DNA of 64,000 nt from an uncultured Armatimonadota bacterium (GTDB lineage Bacteria; Armatimonadota; Fimbriimonadia; Fimbriimonadales; Fimbriimonadaceae), in contig CAIYLG010000002.1 of NCBI GenBank assembly GCA_903927025.1, positions 124,001-188,000 of the forward strand. Direction: 5' to 3'. The notes under the pieces are model-generated. The model saw only the letters and a program-made list of their open reading frames with translations, was not told the DNA's origin and searched no databases. The stretch's first letter is position 1. Every line of letters begins with the position of its first letter. This document shows, in pieces, positions 8,601 through 16,994 of this stretch. Position numbers and translations under genes: made by a program.

Positions 8601-9475
8601 GGGGCAAGCAGGACAATCGAATGGGCATCCTCTTTGCCCTCCCGTGGATCATCGGCTTCTGCCTATTTACGGCCCTGCCACTTCTCAGCTCGCTGTATTA
8701 CAGCCTCACGAGCTTTTCGATTCTCAAGTCGCCCAAATGGATCGGACTGGACAACTATAAGGAGCTCGCGACGGATCAGGTCTTTCGCGGCGCGCTTGGA
8801 AACACCCTCCTCTTTACAGTAGCGTCCGTGCCCCTTGCAACGGCAGCCGCGATTCTTCTGGCGATGCTTCTGAACACCAAAACGAAGGGCCTGGCGTTCT
8901 ACAGAACCATCTTCTACATCCCTTCCCTAGTGCCGACCATTGCCCTGGCGGTGCTGTGGCTTTGGGTTTTCAACGGGGAGTATGGGCTTTTGAATGAGGG
9001 GTTGAAGCACCTCGGGATCGCTTCCCCACCCTGGCTGACTGACCCAGCATGGACGAAGTCCACGATGATCATCATCTCCGTGTGGGGATGCGGCCACGCG
9101 ATGGTGATTTACCTTGCCGGCCTTCAGGACGTTCCGCAGTCTCTCTTCGAGGCGGCTGAGCTCGACGGGGCAGGGCTGATCGCCAAGACTCGCCACGTCA
9201 CGATACCGATGATTTCTCCGGTAATCCTGTTCAACGTCACGATGGGGATGATCGGCGGACTTCAGCAGTTTGCCCTCCCCTATGTGATGTTCCCAGGCGG
9301 TCAGCCCGCACGGTCCGCCTACTTTGCCGCCATGTACCTGTACGACAACGCGTTCCTCTATCAGCGAATGGGCTACGCAAGTGCGATGGGCTGGATCATG
9401 TTCGTCATCACCGTTCTGCTGACACTGGCCGCATTTCGATTCAGCCGGGGCCGCGTTCATTACGAGGGAGGCTAA
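8597..9475 (+). CDS. Sugar ABC transporter permease (MalF/UgpA type)
   Basis: The product is an inner-membrane permease with about six membrane segments, starting with GILFALPWIIGFCLFTALPLL. The cytoplasmic EAA loop that docks the ATPase is clear (LFEAAELDGAGLIAKTRHVT). It overlaps the binding protein gene by 4 nt and is followed 3 nt later by the second permease, so all three form one import system. No ATPase gene is present; such systems commonly share a MsmK/UgpC-type ATPase encoded elsewhere. Confidence 0.95.
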   Translation: MRGKQDNRMGILFALPWIIGFCLFTALPLLSSLYYSLTSFSILKSPKWIGLDNYKELATDQVFRGALGNTLLFTVASVPLATAAAILLAMLLNTKTKGLAFYRTIFYIPSLVPTIALAVLWLWVFNGEYGLLNEGLKHLGIASPPWLTDPAWTKSTMIIISVWGCGHAMVIYLAGLQDVPQSLFEAAELDGAGLIAKTRHVTIPMISPVILFNVTMGMIGGLQQFALPYVMFPGGQPARSAYFAAMYLYDNAFLYQRMGYASAMGWIMFVITVLLTLAAFRFSRGRVHYEGG

Positions 9476-9478
9476 GCG

Positions 9479-10336
9479 ATGACAGGAAACCAACGAAAGG
9501 TGACTCGGCAGGTAGCGATTCAAACGTCGCTCATCCTTTTATCCGTGCTGTTTGCGGCACCGCTGCTTTGGATGATGTCCACGGCACTGAAGCCGCTGAA
9601 CGAAACGATGAGGACGCCACCCGTGTGGATTCCCTCTCAGTTCAAGTGGGGCAACTTCTCCGACGCGTTTACCTATAACAGCAAGGAGCTAGGCTACATT
9701 CCGTTTCTGGTGTACGGCCAGAACACGGTGATGATCACCGTGCTTGCGATCATCGGCTCGCTTGTCTCAAATGCCCTCGTTGCCTACTCGTTCGCTAGGA
9801 TTCAGTGGCGGGGTCGAGAGACGTTCTTTGCTCTCACCATCGCCACGATGATGATTCCATTCCCCGTCATGATGGTGCCACTCTACGCACTGTTTCGGGA
9901 CTTGGGTTGGATCGGCACCTTCCGGCCACTGTGGGTTCCAACCTTCTTTGGCAGCGCCTTCAACATCTTTCTGCTCCGCCAGTTTCTGCGTACGGTGCCA
10001 ATGGAGTTGAGTGAGGCAGCCAAGATCGATGGTGCATCCGAGTGGCGAACGTTTATCGACATCATCCTCCCGCTTGCGCGCCCTGCCCTCACCGTGATCG
10101 CGGTGTTCACCTTCATGTGGGCATGGAACGACTTCCTTGGCCCCCTGATTTACCTGACCGATCAAAAGACCTACACGCTTTCGATGGGCCTCCAGTTTCT
10201 CCAGAACCAGCACACCGGCACGCCTTGGAACCTCCTGATGGCAGCATCGCTCATCGTGATCATCCCGGTGATCATCGTTTTCTTCTTTGCCCAAAAGGTG
10301 TTCATCCAGGGCATCGCCACCACTGGAAATAAGTAG
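9479..10336 (+). CDS. Sugar ABC transporter permease (MalG/UgpE type)
   Basis: This is the second membrane subunit of the importer. It begins with a cytoplasmic stretch and a first membrane helix (SLILLSVLFAAPLLWMMSTAL), has about six segments, and carries the EAA loop LSEAAKIDGASEWRTFIDII followed by LPLARPALTVIAV. It begins 3 nt after the first permease and ends 3 nt before the DUF5107-TPR gene, which ties that large protein to the transported sugar. Confidence 0.95.
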   Translation: MTGNQRKVTRQVAIQTSLILLSVLFAAPLLWMMSTALKPLNETMRTPPVWIPSQFKWGNFSDAFTYNSKELGYIPFLVYGQNTVMITVLAIIGSLVSNALVAYSFARIQWRGRETFFALTIATMMIPFPVMMVPLYALFRDLGWIGTFRPLWVPTFFGSAFNIFLLRQFLRTVPMELSEAAKIDGASEWRTFIDIILPLARPALTVIAVFTFMWAWNDFLGPLIYLTDQKTYTLSMGLQFLQNQHTGTPWNLLMAASLIVIIPVIIVFFFAQKVFIQGIATTGNK

Positions 10337-10339
10337 TTC

Positions 10340-13300
10340 ATGTCAAGTTCCGAAGACGCAGCACAGTCGTCCCATGCGATGAAAGGGATCTCATCTGGCG
10401 CCCAAGCCTGGAGCGAGCCCGTTTCGATTCCGACCTATCCGGTGATGCCGCCCGACAAGAACCCAATGTTCTTGGAGAAGCGGGTTTACCAGGGAAGCAG
10501 CGGCAAGGTGTATCCGCTCCCATTTGTGGACACCGTCTCCGTAGAGAAGTCTGAGCATCCGTATCAGGCGCTTCACCTTGAGAATGAGTACGTGTACCTA
10601 ATGCTCCTTCCCGAGATTGGCGGACGCATTCAGATTGGATTTGACAAGACCGCCAACTACGATTTCTTCTATCGGCAAGGGGTGATTAAGCCTGCCCTTG
10701 TGGGCCTTGCCGGACCGTGGATTTCCGGCGGCGTTGAGTTCAACTGGCCACAGCATCATCGCCCGGGCACCTATATGCCCTGCGAGTGGCACCTTTCTGA
10801 AACCGGTAGCTTCGGGCATATTGCTTGGCAGGGTGACCATGACCCCATGACCCGGATGAAGGGGATGCACGGCGTGTGCATTCACCCTGAATCCAGCCTC
10901 GTGGAACTCAAAGTTCGACTTTTCAACCGCACGGCTCACACCCAGACGTTCCTGTGGTGGGCGAACGTGGCGGCGCGAGTTCATGAGCAGTATCAGTCGT
11001 TCTTTCCGCCCGACGTCAGCTTTGTAGGCGATCACGCCAAGCGAGCCACAGAGACGTTCCCGCACGTCACCGATCGATACTACGGAGTTCGCTATGGCGA
11101 GCGTGGGCGAACCGGTGTCCCTCTTGCGGAAAAGCCATCACGATTCCAACCCGGTGAAGATGTCTCGCCGGATCGTCTCGATCGGTACGCCAACATTCCG
11201 GTTCCAACCTCCTACATGGTGTTGGCAACCGAGTTCAACTTCTTCGGCGGGTACGACCATACCGTGCAGGCTGGCTTTGTTCACGTTGCTGACCGGCACA
11301 TCTCACCCGGCAAGAAGCAATGGACTTGGGGCAACCACGAATTCGGCTACGCTTGGGATCGCAACCTCTCCGATGACGAGGGACCCTACGTCGAGTTGAT
11401 GGCGGGCGTCTATACCGATAACCAGCCCGACTTCTCTTACCTAGCGCCGTACGAGACCAAGACGTTCAGCCAGTTCTGGTACCCCATTCAGCGCATCGGC
11501 ATCCCGGTGAACGCGACGCGAGACGCCGCCCTGGCGATGGAACTGGTAGATGGAACACTGAAGATTGGAATCTGTCCTTCACGTCGCTTCGCGGATGCTG
11601 TCATTGAAGTCTCCGACGGAACAGAAGTCCACCAACTTACTGCCGAGTTCGCTCCTGGAAACCCATTCTTCGCCATGGTCAAGGTGAAGACAGAACTGCC
11701 AAGCGTGTCCGTGATCTCCTCACTTGGCGAAAAAATCGTAAGCTACCGTCTTTCGAAACCGGCTCCCAAAGACCCGCCGGACCCTGCTACGGAACCGCCC
11801 GAGGCTCTGGATATCGCCTCAAACGATGAACTGTATCTCACCGGCGTCCACCTGGAGCAGTACCGCCATGCGACCCGCGCACCCGAACCGTACTGGGAGG
11901 AGGCCATTCGCCGTGATCCTGGCGACTCAAGATGCCACCTCGCTCTGGGCAAGCGATTGCTTCAACGAGGGCTATTTACGATGGCCGAAGAACATTTTCG
12001 AACCTCGATCCGATCACTCACGCGGCGCAATCCCAATCCGATCGATGGGGAGGCGTCCTACCAGTTGGGGCTGTCGCTAGAGTTCCAGGGTCGGTACGAC
12101 GACGCTTACAGCGCGTTCGCCAAGGCCGCCTGGAACCAGGCTTGGTCGGGTGCCGCACAGTACGCCTGTGCACGAATCGAGTGCCGATCCCGGCGATTTG
12201 AGAGTGCCTTCGACCACCTCCAGATGGGTAGACAGGTTGGTCTCAACAATAATTTGGTTGGGTGCCTATCTTCGGCAATTTGGCGCAACGGGGGTGAGAA
12301 AACCTCGCGAGCCACGGCCCATTCCAAAGTCTTCTTGGACACAATCTACGACCCACTGGACCACTGGGCGCTGTACGAAGAATCTCTGCTCTCAGTTGGA
12401 ACAAGCCAAGAAGATTTTCGAGCTCGTTTCCGATCCGTGATGCGAGACGACCCTCAAAACTATTTGGACCTTGCCTTTGACTTTGGTTCCGCTGGGCTGT
12501 TCGAAGATGCGATTGCAGTGTTAAAAATGGTGTCCGAGCCCCATCCGATGGTGGCTTACGCACTTTCCTACTTCGGCTGCCCCACCCCTGTCCATGGTTC
12601 CCCAGACTGGGTGTTCCCCAATCGACTGGAAGAGATCCTGGTTCTGGAGGCAGCCATTGCGCGAGATCCTAACGACTGGCTGGCTCCCTATCTGCTGGGG
12701 AACCTCTTCTACGACCGCAAGCGATATGAAGAGGCGATACAGCTTTGGGAGGCTTCGGCGGTCCTAAACCCGGATTACTCAGTCGTTTGGCGAAACCTCG
12801 GCATCGCCTATCACAACGTGCTCGGAGATATCGGGAAGGCGGAATCAGCCTATTCCCGAGCTCGCAATGCCGACCCAGGAGACGCTCGACTGCTCTACGA
12901 GCAGGATCAACTTTGGAAGCGAGCGGGCAAGCAGCCGCTGGATCGACTTAAGGTTCTAAAAGAAAACCGCGACCTTGTCGCCAAGCGAGATGACCTGTCT
13001 TTAGAATTATGTGGTCTACTCAACCTCGCTGACCGACCTGACGAAGCGAAAGACATTCTCGCCAGCAGATCGTTTGCCCCTTGGGAGGGAGGCGAAGGGA
13101 TTGCGCTTGGTCAGCACACCGCAACCTATTCGATCCTCGCAAAGCAGGCACTGGAAGCTGGGCACGCAGCCAAGGCGGTTGAGCTTGCCGAGTACGCCCT
13201 CACCGCACCGAAGAATCTCGGTGAAGCGCGACATCTTCTCGCGAATATGAGCGAAGTCTGGCTGCTGTTGGGCGATGCGCTTACCGCGGCCGCAGAGACC

Positions 13301-13708
13301 GAGAGGGCAAAGACTTTCTATGAGCGTGCCGCATTCTTCGATGGTGACTTTGTCGAGATGTCTGTGCGCACCTACTCTGACAAGACCTACTATCGCGCGC
13401 TGGCCCTCAAGCGGCTAGGGCAAGAAGCGGAGGCAGACGAACTGCTTGCCGGGCTCGCCTCCTATGCAGACGAGATCCAGCGCACTCCCGCCAAGATTGA
13501 CTACTTTGCGACCTCGCTGCCCACGATGCTCCTGTTCAATGAGGACATTGACGTGCGCCAGAAGAAGGAGGCGATATTCCTTCGAGCCCAGGCTAGGCTA
13601 GGACAGAGCCTCAAAAATGAGGCAGAACGAATGCTTCAGGAGATCCTTGCGGACGACCCCAACCATCTCCAGGCCCACCAACTGCTTGAAGAAGCGGTGA
13701 AACGATGA
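10340..13708 (+). CDS. DUF5107 domain protein with long TPR region
   Basis: The 1122-residue product has no signal peptide and probably acts in the cytoplasm. Residues ~30-330 match DUF5107, with LENEYVYLMLLPEIGGRIQI, a mutarotase-like signature, then GGVEFNWPQHHRPGTYMPCEW and FLWWANVAARVHEQYQSFFP. From ~520 to the end there are many tetratricopeptide-like helical repeats (LALGKRLLQRGLFTMAEEHF, NLFYDRKRYEEAIQLWEASA, LGIAYHNVLGDIGKAESAYS). The gene sits between the permeases and a GH2 enzyme and overlaps the latter by ATGA. A role in handling the imported sugar is inferred from this position. No catalytic residues can be assigned; a mutarotase-fold glycan-binding or glycan-acting domain is the likeliest reading. 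Confidence 0.88.
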   Translation: MSSSEDAAQSSHAMKGISSGAQAWSEPVSIPTYPVMPPDKNPMFLEKRVYQGSSGKVYPLPFVDTVSVEKSEHPYQALHLENEYVYLMLLPEIGGRIQIGFDKTANYDFFYRQGVIKPALVGLAGPWISGGVEFNWPQHHRPGTYMPCEWHLSETGSFGHIAWQGDHDPMTRMKGMHGVCIHPESSLVELKVRLFNRTAHTQTFLWWANVAARVHEQYQSFFPPDVSFVGDHAKRATETFPHVTDRYYGVRYGERGRTGVPLAEKPSRFQPGEDVSPDRLDRYANIPVPTSYMVLATEFNFFGGYDHTVQAGFVHVADRHISPGKKQWTWGNHEFGYAWDRNLSDDEGPYVELMAGVYTDNQPDFSYLAPYETKTFSQFWYPIQRIGIPVNATRDAALAMELVDGTLKIGICPSRRFADAVIEVSDGTEVHQLTAEFAPGNPFFAMVKVKTELPSVSVISSLGEKIVSYRLSKPAPKDPPDPATEPPEALDIASNDELYLTGVHLEQYRHATRAPEPYWEEAIRRDPGDSRCHLALGKRLLQRGLFTMAEEHFRTSIRSLTRRNPNPIDGEASYQLGLSLEFQGRYDDAYSAFAKAAWNQAWSGAAQYACARIECRSRRFESAFDHLQMGRQVGLNNNLVGCLSSAIWRNGGEKTSRATAHSKVFLDTIYDPLDHWALYEESLLSVGTSQEDFRARFRSVMRDDPQNYLDLAFDFGSAGLFEDAIAVLKMVSEPHPMVAYALSYFGCPTPVHGSPDWVFPNRLEEILVLEAAIARDPNDWLAPYLLGNLFYDRKRYEEAIQLWEASAVLNPDYSVVWRNLGIAYHNVLGDIGKAESAYSRARNADPGDARLLYEQDQLWKRAGKQPLDRLKVLKENRDLVAKRDDLSLELCGLLNLADRPDEAKDILASRSFAPWEGGEGIALGQHTATYSILAKQALEAGHAAKAVELAEYALTAPKNLGEARHLLANMSEVWLLLGDALTAAAETERAKTFYERAAFFDGDFVEMSVRTYSDKTYYRALALKRLGQEAEADELLAGLASYADEIQRTPAKIDYFATSLPTMLLFNEDIDVRQKKEAIFLRAQARLGQSLKNEAERMLQEILADDPNHLQAHQLLEEAVKR

Positions 13709-16311
13709 CAAACATAATTGACCTTGCTGGAACTTGGGAGTTCCGTTTAGACCCAGAAGATATCGGGACCCGCGAGCATTGGGAAATTGGCGGTCTTCCA
13801 GACTCCGTCTTCCTCCCAGGCTCGCTAGATTCAAACGGGTTGGGTGAGCCCAACCACAACCAAACCGACTTGGCTGGTCTTTCCCGCCGAGTCAAGTACG
13901 TCGGTGCTGCCTGGTATTCCCGTGAGGTGGAGATACCGGCCGGTTGCATGGGCAAGCGGATGGATCTCGTTTTGGAGCGCGTCCACTGGTTCAGTGAGGT
14001 TTGGATCGATGGAAAACCGCTTGGCAAGGGCGAGAGCCTCTCCGCTCCGCATCGATTCAGACTCCCCGCCAATTCGGGGAATCGTAATGTCCGGATCACG
14101 ATGCGAATCGACAACACCCCTCACATTCCGATTGGTCGCATTGGGCACGCTCTCACCGAATGGACCCAGACTAACTGGAACGGAGTCATCGGTGACATCA
14201 GCATCCAGCCCGCATTTGATTGGAATCTCACGGTGAAAGGTGATGGGATCAGACTGTCTGGGCTGAGTGCAGGCACTGAAGTCACCGTGGAGGGCCCTGG
14301 CACGAGCTATTGGGCGACCGCGTCTGGGGCTGAGGCGCTAGAGATCCCGATGGATGGAGCGGTCCTGTGGAGCGACACAGATCCCAACTTATACACCGTG
14401 ACCATTGGGCAAGGACCGACGGCAGGGAGCAAGACTTTCGGTATCCGTCGGATTGAGACCCGGGGCAAAGAGATCCTGCTGAATGGCTCGCCCGTGTTCC
14501 TGCGCGGCACTTTAGAGTGCTGTGTGTTCCCTAAGACCGGCTACCCGCCAACGGATGAAGGCTCTTGGGAATTCTTGATCAGCCAGGCAAAGGCTTTTGG
14601 GCTCAACCACCTGCGCTTTCACTCGTGGTGCCCACCTGAAGCGGCATTTGCGGTGGCGGACAGGTTAGGAATTCTGCTTCAGGTTGAACTTCCGCTCTGG
14701 ACGGGATTATGGCCGGTATCCAGCGACGAGAATCTATTGCGCTTTTGCGAAGAGGAGGGTCTCCGGATTCTCGCCGAGTATGCCCATCATCCTTCTTTCG
14801 TTCTGTTCACTCTTGGAAATGAGATCGCCTTTTATGGCTCTGAGCCAAAGGTGGATGCCCTCATCGAAAAATTGAGAGCGACAAGCCCGAACCGACTCTA
14901 CAGCTTCTCGGCACAGGGAACCCATCTGAGTCCCGCGTGCGACTATTACGTTCAGGCGGACAACGGCAAACCCGGAGCCGAAAACAAACCGCTGCGAGGA
15001 AGCACTTGGTTCGGGGTCGGCTCTCGCTTTGATCGCGATGTGCCTTCAACTACCGTTGAATGCAATGCGGCCGCCGATGAATTTGACCGGCCAGTGATCT
15101 CTCACGAAGTAGCGGAATGGGCGATCTTCCCAGACGTCCACAACCGTGATCGATACGATGGACTTCTTGAGGCTCGCAACTTCCGAACCATTCACTCGAT
15201 GCTAGAAGCCAAAGGGATGGGCGACCAGTCCCCCGCCTTCACACAGGCATCTGGGAAGCTGAGCACCCGACTCTATAAGGAAGAGATCGAAACTCTGCTT
15301 CGCACCCGAGGATTGGCCGGCTACCAGTTACTTGGTCTGACGGATTTCCCAGGCCAAGGAACCGCGACCATCGGAATGCTGGATGCGTTCTGGGATGAGA
15401 AGGGATTTGTCGACGCCAACGAGTTCCGAACTTTCTGTGCGCCAACCGTTCCGCTGGCGGAATTGACGAAGTTCGTTTGGACGAATGATGAGCGGTTTTC
15501 AGCCAAGGCTGTCGTGTTCCACAACGGTCCAGCGACTTCCCAAAGCTTGATTTGGCAGATCAAGGATGCGAATGGCGTCACCGTGCGGGAGGGTTCGATT
15601 GATGCTCAGACACTGCCAGAACTGGGAACGATTGCCTTCGGAGAAATCCAGTTTTCATGGTCCGGACTTCCTGCACCCGCTCGCTATGAGCTTGAGCTGA
15701 TCTGCGGAATCCATCAGAATCATTGGCCGCTTTGGCTGTATCCGGCATCGATTCCCATTGCGCCCAAAGCTGAATATCTGGCCGCTCGACACTATCGCGA
15801 AGATGTTCGAAAGGCACTGAAGGACGGAAAGAATGTTTGGCTCAACATGCACCCAAGAGCCAGTTGGTCTGGCATTGCGGGTCGCTTTGCTCCTGCCTTT
15901 TGGTCTCCCATTCACTTCAAAGAGCAGGTGGGAACTATGGGTGCGCTGATCGACTCCGACCACCCGATCTTTGAGCACTTCCCCACCGAGTTCCATACCG
16001 ATTGGCAATGGTGGGATGTCCTGACTAAGTCCAAAGCGATCAATCTTGATGCGCTTCCGCTGAATTTCCGGCCGACTCTTCAAATCATTGACCGCTATGA
16101 GAGAAACCTCAAGCTCGGCTCCATTTTCGAGGCTCAGATTGGAAACGGAAAGCTGTTCTTTTCGTTTTTGGACCTGGATGATTTGGATTCCCGCCCAGTG
16201 GCGCGGCAGCTCGACTATGCGATTCGCAGGTACCTGGCTTCGGACGCCTTTGTGCCCGCTCAGGCACTCTCTCTGAATGACCTAGACCGATTGTTCGCCT
16301 CAGAACCATGA
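13705..16311 (+). CDS. Glycoside hydrolase family 2-like enzyme
   Basis: The 868-residue product lacks a signal peptide and probably works on imported oligosaccharides. The N-terminal sugar-binding jelly roll (IDLAGTWEFRLDP, DLVLERVHWFSEVWIDGKPL) is followed by an immunoglobulin-like segment and a TIM barrel starting about residue 250 (KEILLNGSPVFLRGTLECC, FGLNHLRFHSWCPPEAAF). The predicted acid/base Glu is at about residue 373 in FTLGNEIAF; the nucleophile may be the Glu in ISHEVAEWAIFPD. A further ~270 residues after the barrel are unassigned. It overlaps both neighbours as ATGA. Family-level assignment is firm; beta-galactosidase, glucuronidase or another specificity cannot be chosen. Confidence 0.88.
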   Translation: MTNIIDLAGTWEFRLDPEDIGTREHWEIGGLPDSVFLPGSLDSNGLGEPNHNQTDLAGLSRRVKYVGAAWYSREVEIPAGCMGKRMDLVLERVHWFSEVWIDGKPLGKGESLSAPHRFRLPANSGNRNVRITMRIDNTPHIPIGRIGHALTEWTQTNWNGVIGDISIQPAFDWNLTVKGDGIRLSGLSAGTEVTVEGPGTSYWATASGAEALEIPMDGAVLWSDTDPNLYTVTIGQGPTAGSKTFGIRRIETRGKEILLNGSPVFLRGTLECCVFPKTGYPPTDEGSWEFLISQAKAFGLNHLRFHSWCPPEAAFAVADRLGILLQVELPLWTGLWPVSSDENLLRFCEEEGLRILAEYAHHPSFVLFTLGNEIAFYGSEPKVDALIEKLRATSPNRLYSFSAQGTHLSPACDYYVQADNGKPGAENKPLRGSTWFGVGSRFDRDVPSTTVECNAAADEFDRPVISHEVAEWAIFPDVHNRDRYDGLLEARNFRTIHSMLEAKGMGDQSPAFTQASGKLSTRLYKEEIETLLRTRGLAGYQLLGLTDFPGQGTATIGMLDAFWDEKGFVDANEFRTFCAPTVPLAELTKFVWTNDERFSAKAVVFHNGPATSQSLIWQIKDANGVTVREGSIDAQTLPELGTIAFGEIQFSWSGLPAPARYELELICGIHQNHWPLWLYPASIPIAPKAEYLAARHYREDVRKALKDGKNVWLNMHPRASWSGIAGRFAPAFWSPIHFKEQVGTMGALIDSDHPIFEHFPTEFHTDWQWWDVLTKSKAINLDALPLNFRPTLQIIDRYERNLKLGSIFEAQIGNGKLFFSFLDLDDLDSRPVARQLDYAIRRYLASDAFVPAQALSLNDLDRLFASEP

Positions 16312-16994
16312 TCTCCACCCTTCTTCTAGCAATGACTCTCGCCAACCCCAAGACGTACCTCCAACCGATTGCAGTGGAGTTGGAGAAGGCTTGGCCCTCC
16401 AATCGGACGGTGAACATTGTGTGCCACGGCCACAGCGTTCCGGCCGGCTATGCGCAGACACCGAAGGTGGATACGTTCAGTGCTTATCCGCACCTGCTCC
16501 ACGTTCGACTCAAGGAGCAGTTCCAAAAGGCGGTGATCAACGTGATCGTTACTGCGATTGGGGGTGAGAACTCGGTTCAGGGAGCAAAGCGATTTGACGC
16601 GGACGTGCTGAGTTTGCGACCGGATGTTGTGACGATCGACTACGCGCTGAACGATCGAGGCGTCCCCCTCGACCAGACGAGGAAGGCTTGGACTGAAATG
16701 GTGGATAAGGCGAAGGCAAAGGGAATAAAAGTGATCCTTCTGACCCCGTCACCAGACCTGACCGCCAATATTCTTGATCCAAACGATCCTCTCTCCCAGC
16801 ATGCCGAGCAGGTGCGTGCGATTGCCAATGAGGAGGGTGTCGGACTTGCCGACACTTATGCCCGCTTCAAAGAACTTGTCCAATCTGGCAAGAAGCTGGA
16901 GCCGTACATGGCCCAGTCGAACCACCCCAACCGAGCCGGTCACGACGAGATTGTATCCGTGCTCCTTCCGTGGTTCTTGGAACCTAAGCCATGA
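16308..16994 (+). CDS. SGNH/GDSL-type hydrolase
   Basis: The 228-residue product has a hydrophobic start (MISTLLLAMTLANPKTY) that may be a short signal. Block I reads IVCHGHSVPAGY, with Ser43 as the predicted nucleophile and His where GDSL proteins have Asp. Block II/III features follow (AIGGENSVQGAKRF, VTIDYALNDRG). Near the end SNHPNRAGHDEI supplies the catalytic His206, but the usual Asp three residues before it is Gln, so it may use a Ser-His pair. Its place between GH2 and GH30 genes suggests removal of acetyl or other ester groups from the same glycan. Confidence 0.85.
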   Translation: MISTLLLAMTLANPKTYLQPIAVELEKAWPSNRTVNIVCHGHSVPAGYAQTPKVDTFSAYPHLLHVRLKEQFQKAVINVIVTAIGGENSVQGAKRFDADVLSLRPDVVTIDYALNDRGVPLDQTRKAWTEMVDKAKAKGIKVILLTPSPDLTANILDPNDPLSQHAEQVRAIANEEGVGLADTYARFKELVQSGKKLEPYMAQSNHPNRAGHDEIVSVLLPWFLEPKP

